A stretch of DNA of 64,000 bases, taken from NCBI RefSeq assembly GCF_001441535.1, contig NZ_LMAU01000001.1, positions 434,001-498,000 of the forward strand. Direction: 5' to 3'. This document shows positions 35,730 to 46,400 of this stretch, one piece after another. A model generated the notes under the pieces. The model ran no database searches, was not told the origin of the DNA, and was given only the letters and a program-made list of their open reading frames with translations. The stretch is from Tsuneonella troitsensis. GTDB lineage: Bacteria > Pseudomonadota > Alphaproteobacteria > Sphingomonadales > Sphingomonadaceae. The number at the start of each line of letters is the position of its first letter. The first letter of the stretch is position 1. Made by a program: the position numbers and the translations under genes.

Positions 35730-36410
35730 ATGCAGATTTCGCGCAAGATTACTGCCGGTTTCGCCGTGCTTTCGATGCTGACCGTCTCGGCGTGCGTCAC
35801 CGATCCCAACACCGGCGAGCAGAAGGTTTCGCGCGCCGCGATCGGCGGCCTCGGCGGCGCAGCTGCCGGTGCGCTTCTCGGCGGCCTGATCGGCGGCAAG
35901 ACCGGTCGTATCGTCGGCGCAGTTGGCGGCGGCGCGATCGGCGGCGTGGTCGGCTACCGGATGGACCAACAGATCCGCGAGCTTCGCGACCAGACCGCAG
36001 GGTCGGGCGTCGACGTGAGCGAAGTCGACGGTGCCATCCTCGTCAACCTGCCCGACGGCGTTACCTTCGCCACTGGCAGCTATTCGGTAAGCCCCGGCTT
36101 CCAGTCGCTGCTCGACCGCGTCGCGACGAGCCTGCAGCAGTATCCGAACAGCCTGGTCGACGTTTACGGCCACACCGACACCGTCGGTTCGTCCGCATCG
36201 AACCAGCGCCTGTCGGAACAACGTGCGCAGGCGGTGTCGAACTACCTGATCAGCCGCGGCGTCAGCTCGTCGCGCATCCGCTGGATGGGCTTCGGTGAAA
36301 CCCAGCTCAAGATCCCGACCGGAGACAACGTCAACGAGCCGATGAATCGCCGGGTCGAGATCAAGATCGTTCCGCTTACGCAGGCCGAAATCGACGCCGC
36401 ACGGAACTAA
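35730..36410 (+). CDS. OmpA-family lipoprotein with glycine zipper (YiaD-like)
   Basis: 226 residues. The signal ends in SAC (Cys22) as a lipobox. A glycine-zipper segment (about 38-80, GGLGGAAAGALLGG-type repeats) may insert in a membrane, followed by an OmpA C-terminal domain with LVDVYGHTDTVGSS, NQRLSEQRAQAV and MNRRVEIKI, which binds peptidoglycan. It has a ribosome site AAAGGGG before ATG 35730, and a clear terminator after it. Confidence 0.93.
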   Translation: MQISRKITAGFAVLSMLTVSACVTDPNTGEQKVSRAAIGGLGGAAAGALLGGLIGGKTGRIVGAVGGGAIGGVVGYRMDQQIRELRDQTAGSGVDVSEVDGAILVNLPDGVTFATGSYSVSPGFQSLLDRVATSLQQYPNSLVDVYGHTDTVGSSASNQRLSEQRAQAVSNYLISRGVSSSRIRWMGFGETQLKIPTGDNVNEPMNRRVEIKIVPLTQAEIDAARN

Positions 36411-36436
36411 GGCGTTACACCTAGTGGTCGCACACG

Positions 36437-36469
36437 AAAGGCCGGTCTCCGCAAGGGGGCCGGCCTTTT
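36437..36469 (+). terminator. Rho-independent terminator after the OmpA lipoprotein gene
   Basis: A 9-bp stem AAAGGCCGG (36437-36445) and CCGGCCTTT (36460-36468) with a 14-base loop and an adjoining T run. Confidence 0.8.
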
Positions 36470-36528
36470 AGGTGCTGCGGGAGCAAGGTTGTTTGCGCGT
36501 CGTGGCCGTCCTGGATTGCGGATTCGCG

Positions 36529-36690
36529 ATGAGGGAAATCCTTCTCGTCCGGCACGGCGAAGCCTAATGGAATGCCGAAGGGCGTTACCAAGGGCGGCTC
36601 GATTCGCCTTTGACGGACAGGGGGATCGCGCAGGCCACGGCGATCGGCGAGCACCTGGCGTCAATGAACATCCGGCCCGCTAGCCGGGAA
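36529..36690 (+). pseudogene. Decayed histidine phosphatase (phosphoglycerate mutase-like) gene fragment
   Basis: An ATG at 36529 encodes MREILLVRHGEA, then TAA at 36565-36567, then the same frame continues WNAEGRYQGRLDSPLTDRG and further to about EHLASMN before running into the end of the cysQ-like gene. This is the family's N-terminus (RHGE then WN, with the usual spacing and one codon replaced by the stop), about 50 residues of a normal 190-230. The C-terminal three quarters are missing. A remnant of a lost gene is the simplest reading; sequencing error could explain the stop but not the truncation. Confidence 0.75.
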
Positions 36691-36695
36691 AATCC

Positions 36696-37475
36696 CTACC
36701 CCGCGATCGCCTTCGCGCGGTCGGCCAGACGATCCACCGCGTGTCCGTGGATGCCCGGTGCGCTGATCAGCAGGCCGAAGGCGCGGGGATCGCGCTTGTT
36801 ATAGGCCAGCGGGCGTCCGAAGGCATCGGTGGTGGCGGCACCCGCCTCGCGCGCGATCAGCGCGGCGGCTCCGATGTCCCATTCCCAGCCCCAGCGCAGC
36901 GTCGCCAGCAGGTCCGCTTCGTTCGCGGCGACCATGGCTGCGCGCAGCGCGATAGAGTTGGGCTTGTCGACGATGGCGAGGTCCCGGTCCTCCTTGGGCA
37001 GCGCATCGGTCGGTACCCGCGCTCCGGGGAAGTCCTGCCGCGCTGAGGCGACGAGCCGTTCGCCGTTGCGCCATGACCCCCGCCCGGCGATCGCGTGCCA
37101 GAACTCGCCGCGCGCGGGCGCGGCCAGCGAGCCGATCAGCGGCCGGCCGCCGCTTATGAGCGCGACCGACACCGCCCACCCGCTGCGTCCGCGAATGAAA
37201 TCGCGCGTACCGTCGATGGGGTCGACCAGCCAGATGAGATGCTTGCCGAGGCGCGTGAAATCGTCCGCGGTCTCTTCGCTCAGCCACCCAGCCGCCGGCA
37301 GCAATGCGCCGAGTTCGCGCTTGAGGAAGGCGTCCACCGCAAGGTCGGCGGCGCAGACCGGGTTGTTCGGCCCTTTTTCCCAGGTATCGAGCGCGTGACC
37401 GGCACCCGGCCACATGTCGTGCGCGATCCTGCCCGCTTCGCGGACGATCGCGTCGAGACGCGCGGCATCGATCAT
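36696..37475 (-). CDS. cysQ: 3'(2'),5'-bisphosphate nucleotidase / inositol monophosphatase family (CysQ-like)
   Basis: 259 residues. The metal-binding segment is [15 protein letters not shown], with [10 protein letters not shown] upstream and [16 protein letters not shown] later: the complete inositol-monophosphatase signature. The CysQ branch removes the 3'-phosphate of PAP formed in sulfate assimilation; the family also includes inositol phosphatases, so the exact substrate is inferred. It is divergent from sucC across 113 bp. The pseudogene fragment abuts its 3' end. Confidence 0.85.
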   Translation of the reverse strand: MIDAARLDAIVREAGRIAHDMWPGAGHALDTWEKGPNNPVCAADLAVDAFLKRELGALLPAAGWLSEETADDFTRLGKHLIWLVDPIDGTRDFIRGRSGWAVSVALISGGRPLIGSLAAPARGEFWHAIAGRGSWRNGERLVASARQDFPGARVPTDALPKEDRDLAIVDKPNSIALRAAMVAANEADLLATLRWGWEWDIGAAALIAREAGAATTDAFGRPLAYNKRDPRAFGLLISAPGIHGHAVDRLADRAKAIAG

Positions 37476-37588
37476 CGGGCACCGGCCATCGCAGGCCCTT
37501 GGCCCGCGCCCGCGCCCTTTTCAAGCGCGCCGATCCATGCTTAGGCGCCCTTCGAATCCCCATCAGCCACGGAAAGCTGCGCCCCGCG

Positions 37589-38788
<1,200 letters not shown>

Positions 38789-38790
38789 GG

Positions 38791-38819
38791 TTGACGCTTA
38801 CGTAAGGGGCATCTAGAGT
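38791..38819 (+). promoter_or_regulatory. Probable promoter of etfB-etfA with an internal palindrome
   Basis: TTGACG (38791-38796), a 17-bp spacer and TAGAGT (38814-38819) match a sigma-70-type promoter, 31 bp before the etfB start. The spacer starts with the perfect palindrome CTTACGTAAG (38797-38806), well placed for a repressor. It lies directly after the sucC stop. Confidence 0.55.
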
Positions 38820-38849
38820 CCCACCTACGAACGAAGGAGCGCGAAGCAC

Positions 38850-39602
38850 ATGAAGATCCTCGTCCCCGTCAAGCGGGTGATCGACTACAACGTGAAGCCG
38901 CGGGTCAAGGCAGACGGCAGCGGCGTCGATCTTGCGAACGTCAAGATGAGCATGAACCCGTTCGACGAGATCGCGGTCGAGGAAGCGCTGCGCCTGAAGG
39001 AAAAGGGTGCCGCGACCGAGGTCATCGTGGTCTCGATCGGCCCGGCCAAGGCGACCGAGACGCTGCGCACCGGCCTGGCGATGGGCGCCGACCGCGCGAT
39101 CCACGTCGCGGTCGACGACGGCGTGGAGGTCGAGCCGCTGGCGGTCGCCAAGATCCTCAAGGGCATCGCAGACGCGGAAAGCCCCGGCCTGGTGATCCTG
39201 GGCAAGCAGGCGATCGACGACGATTCGAACCAGACCGGCCAGATGCTCGCCGCCCTGATGGGCCGGCCGCAGGGCACGTTCGCCAACACCGTTGCGGTCG
39301 AGGGCGATCACGTCGTGGTCAAGCGCGAGATCGACGGCGGCCTCGAGACGGTCAAGCTGGCGATGCCCGCGATCGTGACGACCGACCTGCGCCTGAACGA
39401 ACCGCGCTATGCCTCGCTGCCGAACATCATGAAGGCGAAGTCGAAGCCGCTCGACAGCAAGACGCCTGCCGATTTCGGCGTCGACATCGCGCCGCGCCTC
39501 AAGACCCTCAAGGTCGCCGAACCGCCGGTTCGCCAGGCGGGCGTGAAAGTCGCCGACGTCGACGAACTCGTCGCCAAGATGAAGGCGCTCGGCATCGCGT
39601 GA
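38850..39602 (+). CDS. etfB: Electron transfer flavoprotein beta subunit
   Basis: 250 residues. It opens [19 protein letters not shown] and contains [18 protein letters not shown] and [18 protein letters not shown], the ETF-beta signature including the AMP site. With EtfA it carries electrons from acyl-CoA and other dehydrogenases to ETF-ubiquinone oxidoreductase. Ribosome site AAGGAG lies upstream. etfA follows after 30 bp. Confidence 0.97.
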   Translation: MKILVPVKRVIDYNVKPRVKADGSGVDLANVKMSMNPFDEIAVEEALRLKEKGAATEVIVVSIGPAKATETLRTGLAMGADRAIHVAVDDGVEVEPLAVAKILKGIADAESPGLVILGKQAIDDDSNQTGQMLAALMGRPQGTFANTVAVEGDHVVVKREIDGGLETVKLAMPAIVTTDLRLNEPRYASLPNIMKAKSKPLDSKTPADFGVDIAPRLKTLKVAEPPVRQAGVKVADVDELVAKMKALGIA

Positions 39603-39632
39603 GCGGGCCTGGACGATAAGGGATAGATTGCC

Positions 39633-40562
39633 ATGAAGACTCTCGTTCTCGTCGAACACGACAACGCTTCGGTAAAGGATGCCACGCTCGCCGTGGTCAC
39701 CGCCGCCGGCAAGCTCGGCGAAGTGCACCTGCTGGTCGCAGGCAAGGGCTGCGCGGGCGTGGCCGATGCCGCCGCGAAGATCGCGGGCGTGGGCAAGGTC
39801 CACCTCGCCGACGATGCCGCGTACGAGCACCAGCTGCCCGAAAACGTCGCGCCGCTGGTGGCCGAGCTTATGGGCCACCACGATGCGTTTCTCGCGCCGG
39901 CGACCACCACGGGCAAGAACATCGCGCCCCGCGTCGCTGCGCTGCTCGACGTGATGCAGATCTCCGAGATCATCGGGATCGAGGGCGACAAGACCTTCAC
40001 CCGCCCGATCTATGCCGGCAACGCGATCGCCACGGTCGAATCGAGCGATCCCAAGCTCGTCATCACCGTGCGCGGCACCGCCTTCGACAAGGCATCGAGC
40101 GAGGGCGGTTCGGGCACGGTCGAGGCTGTGGCGGCAACCGGCGATTCGGGCTTGTCGAGCTTCGTGGGTAGCGAGCTTGCCAAGAGCGAGCGCCCCGAAC
40201 TGACCAGCGCCAAGGTGATCGTCTCGGGCGGCCGTGCGCTCAAGGACGCCGACACCTTCAAGGAAGTCATCCTGCCGCTCGCCGACAAGCTGAACGCCGG
40301 CGTCGGCGCCAGCCGCGCGGCGGTGGACGCGGGCTACGTGCCCAACGACTATCAGGTCGGTCAGACCGGCAAGATCGTCGCCCCGGAAGTCTATATCGCG
40401 GTCGGCATCTCGGGCGCGATCCAGCACCTTGCGGGCATGAAGGATTCCAAGACGATCATCGCGATCAACAAGGACGAGGACGCCCCGATCTTCCAGGTCG
40501 CGGACATCGGCCTCGTCGGCGACCTGTTCAAGATCGTGCCGGAGCTGACGGGCAAGCTGTAG
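39633..40562 (+). CDS. etfA: Electron transfer flavoprotein alpha subunit
   Basis: 309 residues. The C-terminal FAD domain is complete: [44 protein letters not shown], and [21 protein letters not shown] leading to [20 protein letters not shown]. The N-terminus is the usual [19 protein letters not shown]. Partner of etfB and likely co-transcribed. A stem-loop 13 bp after the stop may end the transcript. Confidence 0.97.
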   Translation: MKTLVLVEHDNASVKDATLAVVTAAGKLGEVHLLVAGKGCAGVADAAAKIAGVGKVHLADDAAYEHQLPENVAPLVAELMGHHDAFLAPATTTGKNIAPRVAALLDVMQISEIIGIEGDKTFTRPIYAGNAIATVESSDPKLVITVRGTAFDKASSEGGSGTVEAVAATGDSGLSSFVGSELAKSERPELTSAKVIVSGGRALKDADTFKEVILPLADKLNAGVGASRAAVDAGYVPNDYQVGQTGKIVAPEVYIAVGISGAIQHLAGMKDSKTIIAINKDEDAPIFQVADIGLVGDLFKIVPELTGKL

Positions 40563-40574
40563 GCAAGGTTTGTG

Positions 40575-40600
40575 ATTGCGGCGTCGAGAGGCGCCGCAAT
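40575..40600 (+). terminator. Possible terminator after etfA
   Basis: ATTGCGGCG (40575-40583) pairs with CGCCGCAAT (40592-40600) in a perfect 9-bp stem. The T-tract after it is poor, so termination may be weak. Confidence 0.5.
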
Positions 40601-40679
40601 ATTGCCCGTGCTCCACCGGCGGTTCGACTTGCGCCCGATCGGCATTTAATTATGCTGACAGGCATTAGGGGGTCGCACC

Positions 40680-41564
40680 ATGTATCGTCGATTGATCATG
40701 CTCTCGGCGGCATTCGCATCGGCGCAAGTCGCCGCGGCGGAGCCGCCCGTATTGGAACCCAGTTCGAAGTGGGTACTCGATTACGCTGACGGATACTGCA
40801 GGATCGTGCGTCAGTTCGGCGGACCCGGGCGAGAGACGATTTTCTATCTCGAACAATACGAACCCGGTGACACGTACACCGTCCAGATTGCGGGCCCAGA
40901 CTTCGCGACGGAAAAATTACGCCAGCCGTCTTTCCGCTTCGGACCCGGTGGTGCATCGGTCCCGACCGATCTCCTCATCGGCGCACCGTTGGGTGAATTC
41001 GGGTCGGGCGCGATGGCGAATTCGGTAGCGCTGCTGCCGAAGCCCGAGCGCGATCGGAATACCCTGTCGGACAAGGACCGTGGCAAGGTGGAGCCTCCCA
41101 TGGACCCCGCTGCCGCCAAGCCTATCGCCTGGTTCGAGATGCTTGAAAAAGAGCGCGTGATCGGCCGACTTGCGCTCGGATCGATGCATGACCCGGTGAA
41201 GGCGCTCAATGCCTGCACCGAGGATCTCCTCACCCACTGGGGCATTGACGTCGCGGCGCACAAGGGCCGCAGCAGGGGCGTGGCTGTCAAAGGCAATGCC
41301 CAAAACTGGATTGGACCGAGCGACTATCCGGCCGAATTGATGCGGGCAAGGACGCAGGGCCTGGTGAACTTCCGGCTCGACGTGGACGAGCGAGGGCGTG
41401 TCACCCAGTGCTCGATTCAACAGTCCACTCGCCCTGCGGAGTTCGACAGGGTGGTGTGCAGCAAGATCTCGCGCAATGCCCGCTTCGAACCCGCACTCGA
41501 TTCGGCCGGCCAGCCGATGAAGTCTTTCTGGCGCTCGTCGGTCCGTTTCGAACTGCCCAACTAG
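40680..41564 (+). CDS. Soluble exported protein with a TonB C-terminal-like domain
   Basis: 294 residues. A signal peptide (about 1-20, ending VAAAE) is followed by a domain of about 160 residues without family assignment, including [19 protein letters not shown], then a C-terminal TonB-C-like domain: [31 protein letters not shown] and SSVRFELPN. The same pattern closes the tonB protein at 3562. There is no membrane anchor beyond the signal and no proline-rich spacer, so it is unlikely to be a working TonB. It could bind a receptor or act in the periplasm. Alone between etfA and the acetyltransferase. Confidence 0.78.
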   Translation: MYRRLIMLSAAFASAQVAAAEPPVLEPSSKWVLDYADGYCRIVRQFGGPGRETIFYLEQYEPGDTYTVQIAGPDFATEKLRQPSFRFGPGGASVPTDLLIGAPLGEFGSGAMANSVALLPKPERDRNTLSDKDRGKVEPPMDPAAAKPIAWFEMLEKERVIGRLALGSMHDPVKALNACTEDLLTHWGIDVAAHKGRSRGVAVKGNAQNWIGPSDYPAELMRARTQGLVNFRLDVDERGRVTQCSIQQSTRPAEFDRVVCSKISRNARFEPALDSAGQPMKSFWRSSVRFELPN

Positions 41565-42076
41565 CGACTGAACAATTCGACCTCCGCTCCGTCGGGCAGC
41601 TTCGCCAGCCGTGTCGGCGCAAAACCCAGCCTGCCCGCCAGCGCGAACGAGGGCGCGTTGCCCGGCTCGATCATGCAGACCACTTCGCGCGGGCCGTGCA
41701 TTCTGTCGAACCATGTCAACGCCGCCTCCATCGCCTCGCGGGCGATGCCCTTGCCGACATGGTCCGCGGCCACGATCCATCCCGCTTCGGGCTTGTCGTC
41801 GAAATCCTCGCCCAGGCCACGATACGAGTGAAACACGCCGCAGTTGGCGACCAGGTCCTGCGACCCCTTCAGGCGCACCATGAAGCTGCCGTAGCCGTGG
41901 AGGAACCAGCTTCCCCCGCCGCGCTGGAAGCGGGTGAAGTGGTCCGCGCGGTTCGCCATGCCGCCCAGGTAACGGTGGGTGTCGGGGTTAGAGACGATCG
42001 CGAACATTTGCGGTTCGTCGGCCATCGTCGGCTGCCACAGCTCGAGCCGTTCGGTCGTGAGCAGCGGCGCGCTCAG
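41561..42076 (-). CDS. GNAT N-acetyltransferase (RimJ/RimL type)
   Basis: About 171 residues. The domain begins APLLTTERLELWQPTMADEP and has WIVAADHVGKGIAREAMEAAL, the acetyl-CoA-binding region, then VCMIEPGNAPSFALAGRLGF. The family N-terminus sits at a CTG at 42074-42076, which overlaps the DUF445 stop as CTGA; there is no ATG, GTG or TTG at the expected spot. Either CTG is used, or translation starts further in at an ATG (MADEPQM). The substrate is unknown. Confidence 0.8.
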   Translation of the reverse strand: MSAPLLTTERLELWQPTMADEPQMFAIVSNPDTHRYLGGMANRADHFTRFQRGGGSWFLHGYGSFMVRLKGSQDLVANCGVFHSYRGLGEDFDDKPEAGWIVAADHVGKGIAREAMEAALTWFDRMHGPREVVCMIEPGNAPSFALAGRLGFAPTRLAKLPDGAEVELFSR

Positions 42077-43326
42077 AAAGCAGCCTCTGCCGCATGAATC
42101 GTCACGCCGACGAGCCCGCCCACGAGGGTGCCGTTCATCCGGATGAACTGGAGGTCGCGCCCCACGGCGCTTTCGATCCGGTCGGTCACGGTCCGGGCGT
42201 CCCACCGGCGCACGGTCTCGGAAACCAGGCGGACGATTTGCCCGCCATAGCGGGTCGCCACGCCCACCGCGGTGCGCCGCGCGAAGCGGTTGATCTGGAC
42301 CTGCAGGCGCGGGTCGTCGCGCAGCACCTTGCCGAGTTCGGCCATGCTTTCCGCAAAACCCGCGGACAGCCCGCCGCCGCCCGGTTCGCGCGCGGTCTTG
42401 ATGAGCCCGCCACGTAAGCGCTCCCACACGCTGAGCCACCATTTGCCGACGACCGGGTTGTCGAGCAGCTCGTTCTTCATCCGCTCGATCTTCGCCTGCG
42501 TCTCCGGATTGTGCAGCAGGTCGTGCGCGAACTGGGCGAGGCCTTCGTCGAGTCGATCGCGCAGCGGGTGATTCGGATCGACGAGCACCTCCGCCAGCAG
42601 CTTGTAGAGCCCGTCGAGAACCGAATTGGCGAGCTTTTCGTCAAGCCCCGTCCACCGCACGAGGCCGTTGGCCTTTTCGTGGATCATGTTGCGGATAAGG
42701 GTCTCGTTCGCCTCGATCGTCAGCCCGGCCCAGCGGATCGCCGAATCGATCAGCGGGATGTGCCGGCGATCGGCCACTGCCGCCGTCAAAAGCTGGCCGA
42801 GAAGCGGTGCGACTTCGACCCGCGCAGCCAGCGACTTCAGGCCGCCGCGCACCTGGGTGCCGAGCCGATCGGGATCGAGCGATTCGAGAAATTCGGCGAC
42901 GAGCTCGCCAGCGCCTGCGCGGATCCGGGCGCCGGTGTCTCCGCTCGCCGGGGCGGTCAGATATTCGCCCGCGGCCTTGGCCAGGTTCATGTCCTGCATC
43001 CGCCGCGCGACGACCGCGGGGGTGAGGAAATTGTCCTGCAGGAACGATGCCATCGTGTCGGCGATGCGGTCCTTGTTCTCCGGAATGATCGCGGTGTGCG
43101 GGATCGGCAACCCGAGCGGGCGGCGGAACAGGGCGGTCACCGCGAACCAGTCGGCCAGGCCGCCCACCATCGCCGCTTCGGCGAAAGCGCGGACGTAGCC
43201 GATCGCCGGATGGATGCCGAGATACTGCCCCGCCAGCACGTAGAGCCCCGCCATCGCGACCAAGAGGCCGGTGGCGCTGCGGCGCATCGTCTTCGCGCGG
43301 TCGGGTAATGTTCGTGTGCCCCCCAT
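42073..43326 (-). CDS. DUF445 membrane protein
   Basis: 417 residues from ATG 43326, which gives MGGTRTLPDRAKTMRRSATG before the first helix; a GTG at 43413 overlapping the RND stop would add an unlikely leader. An N-terminal hydrophobic region (AMAGLYVLAGQYLGIHPAIG), the GGLADWFAVTALFRRPLGLPIPHTAIIP motif and a closing helix (MNGTLVGGLVGVTIHA) are typical of DUF445. The function is not known. It follows the RND permease on the same strand. Confidence 0.86.
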   Translation of the reverse strand: MGGTRTLPDRAKTMRRSATGLLVAMAGLYVLAGQYLGIHPAIGYVRAFAEAAMVGGLADWFAVTALFRRPLGLPIPHTAIIPENKDRIADTMASFLQDNFLTPAVVARRMQDMNLAKAAGEYLTAPASGDTGARIRAGAGELVAEFLESLDPDRLGTQVRGGLKSLAARVEVAPLLGQLLTAAVADRRHIPLIDSAIRWAGLTIEANETLIRNMIHEKANGLVRWTGLDEKLANSVLDGLYKLLAEVLVDPNHPLRDRLDEGLAQFAHDLLHNPETQAKIERMKNELLDNPVVGKWWLSVWERLRGGLIKTAREPGGGGLSAGFAESMAELGKVLRDDPRLQVQINRFARRTAVGVATRYGGQIVRLVSETVRRWDARTVTDRIESAVGRDLQFIRMNGTLVGGLVGVTIHAAEAAF

Positions 43327-43409
43327 GCGCTGCCAACGCGGGAAGCGCACGCGGGTTTCGCCGGCTAGCGGACTAGCGGGCGCCGGATCGGCTGACACTC
43401 GGCCTTTTG

Positions 43410-46400
43410 TCACTCGGCCGGCAGTGGTGCCGCGGGCCGATCCTCTTCACCCGGCTCCCATGTCAGGAACTTGCGGCGCAGCCACGGACCGGCACGCTTC
43501 TCGAGGCTGTCGGCCAGGCTGAAGCCCGCCGGCACGATCAGCAGAGTCAGGACGGTGGACAGGATCAGGCCGCCGATCACGACGGTGCCCATCGGGGCGC
43601 GCCATGCCCCGTCGCCCGAAAGCGACAGCGCGGTGGGGATCATGCCCGCGGTCATCGCCACGGTGGTCATCACGATCGGCTGGGCGCGCTTGTGCCCGGC
43701 GTCCATGATCGCCTCGAACTTGCGCTGGCCGTCCTCCATCGCCTCGATCGCGAAGTCGATCAGCAGGATCGAGTTCTTCGACACGATGCCCAGCAGCAGC
43801 AGGATGCCGATGAGGACCGGGAACGAGAGCGGCTGGCCGAAGATGTAGACCAGGAACGCCCCGCCCAATGGTGCCAGCAGCAGCGAGCCCATGTTGACCA
43901 GCGGGCTCATCAACCGCTTGTAGAGGAGCACCAGCGTCGCGAAGACGAGCAGGATGCCCGAGACTAGCGCGATCTGGAAGTTGGTCAGCAGTTCGGCCTG
44001 CAATTCGTCCTGGCCCACCACGTCGCGGATCACGCCCTGCGGCAGGTCGCGTAGCGTCGGCAGCGCATTGACTTGTTCCATCGCGTTGCCACGCAGCACG
44101 CCTTCGGCAAGATCGGCGCCAACGAACACGCGCCGGTTCTGGTTGTAGCGCTGGATGCTGGTGGGGCCCGACCCGAACGAAATGTCCGCGATCCGGCCGA
44201 GCGGCACCGAGGCGCCGCTGGCCGTCTGCACCGGCAGGTTGGCGATCGTGTCGATATCCTGGCGCGAGGACTTGGGCAGCTTGACCCGGATCGGAACCTG
44301 GCGATCGGACAGCGAGAACTTCGCTGCGTTCTGCTCGATCTCGCCCATCGTCGCGACACGGATGGCCTGGCTGAGGGCCACGGTCGTCACGCCGAGGTCG
44401 GCGGCCAGGTTCGCGCGCGGACGGATGATGATTTCCGGACGCGGGATGTCGGCGGTGATGCGCGGCGCGACGATCGACGGAACGCGCTTCATTTCCTCGA
44501 CCAGCTTGCCCGCAGTCTCGGTCAGCAGTTCGGGGTTGGAGCCGGCGAGCATGATCGTCAGGTCGCGTCCGCTGTCGGGTCCGCCGGGGCCGCCCTGCGA
44601 CTGGAAGCGGACGCGGGCGTCGGCGATTTGCGACAGTTCGGGCGCGAGCTCACGCTCCAGCTCGAACGATTTGCGCTCGCGGTCGGGCTTCAGGTTCACG
44701 TAGAGCGTGGCGGCGCCTTCGCGCACGCGTTGCAGCGCGCGGTCCACCTCGGGCTGGCGCTCCATCAGCGCGGCCACTTCGTTGGAAACGCGCTCGGTGG
44801 TCTCGAGCGTGGTTCCCGGCACCATCTCGATCTCGACCCGCGTGTTGTCCTGATCGGTCTCGGGCTCGAACTGGAAAGGCGTGTTCGTAAGCAGGAGCAC
44901 GGTCAGCAGGAACGAGAAATAGCCCAGCACGATCATCCACACGCGGTGATCGAGGAAGCGCGCGGCAAGGTAGCGCCAGTTGTCGCGCATCCGCGCGCCG
45001 AAGCGCCGGATTACGAAGCCGATAAGCTGGAACAGAAGATAGGCCGCGATGAAGCCGGCCGCACATGCAAGCATGAGCTGGAGGAATGCGATCGGGCGGT
45101 CGACCGCGGTGAACAGGGCCGAGTTCCGGTCCGACGTGACGAGGTTCGCGACGGTCTCCGGAAGCTGGAGCGCCGAGATCAGGCCATAGCTTTGCATGAC
45201 GCCGAACGCCGATACGCCCAGCAGCATGATCATGAGGATCAGCAGGCCGGGGATGTAGAGGAAGCGGCGGCGTGGACCGGCCAGCCCGGCGCGGGCGGCG
45301 AGCATCTTGCTGCGGTCGAGCGACCATTCCAGGACCCGCATATAGCGGTCCATCCACGGGCCCTCGCCGTGTTCGGCATGGCCCTTGGCTTCGAGGAAAT
45401 AGGCCGCGAGCATAGGCGTGATCATGCGGGCGACGGCAAGGCTCATGAGCACCGCCGCGACGACCGTCAGGCCGAAGTTCTGGAAGAACTGCCCGGTCAC
45501 GCCCGGCATCAGGCCGACCGGCAGGAAGACCGCGACGATGCAGAAGCTGGTCGCGACGACCGCAAGGCCGATCTCGTCCGCCGCGTCGATCGATGCCTGA
45601 TAGGCCGACTTGCCCATCCGCATGTGTCTGACGATATTCTCGATCTCGACGATCGCGTCGTCGACGAGGACGCCCGCGACGAGGCCGAGCGCGAGCAGCG
45701 ACATCTGGTTCAGGTTGAAGCCCAGAAGGTCCATGAACCAGAAGGTCGGGATGGCGGACAGCGGAATTGCGATCGCGCTGATCACCGTGGCGCGCCAGTC
45801 GCGCAGGAAGAAGAACACCACGACCACGGCGAGGATCGCGCCCTCGATCATCGCGGCCATCGAGCTTTCGTACTGATCCTCGGTGTACTTCACCGTGTTG
45901 AACAGCTGGATGAAGCGGATGCCGGGGTTCTCCGCCTCGATCTTGGCGATGACTTCCTTGGCGTCGTTGAACACGGTCACGTCGGACGCGCCGCGTGCGC
46001 GCGACATGCCGAAATTGACGACTTCCTTGCCGCCGACCTTGCTGATCGAGGTGCGTTCCGAATACCCGTCCCGCACGGTCGCGACGTCGGCCAGCTTGAC
46101 GGTGCCGCCGGTGGTCGCGCGGATCTGGCGCTGCGACAGCTCGTAGGCGGTGTCGCTGCTGCCCAGCACGCGGACCGATTGCCGGGTGCCGCCGACCTCG
46201 GCCATGCCGCCTGCCGCATCGAGGTTGGACTGGCGGAGCAGCCCGTTGATCTGGCCTGCGGTGACGCCGAGCGACTGCATCCGGGCCGGATCGAGGATGA
46301 CCTCGATCTCGCGGTTGACGCCGGCGAAGCGGTTCACTTCGGCCATGCCTTCGATCGAGAGCAGTTGCTTGGCGACGGTATCGTCGATGAACCAGCTGAG

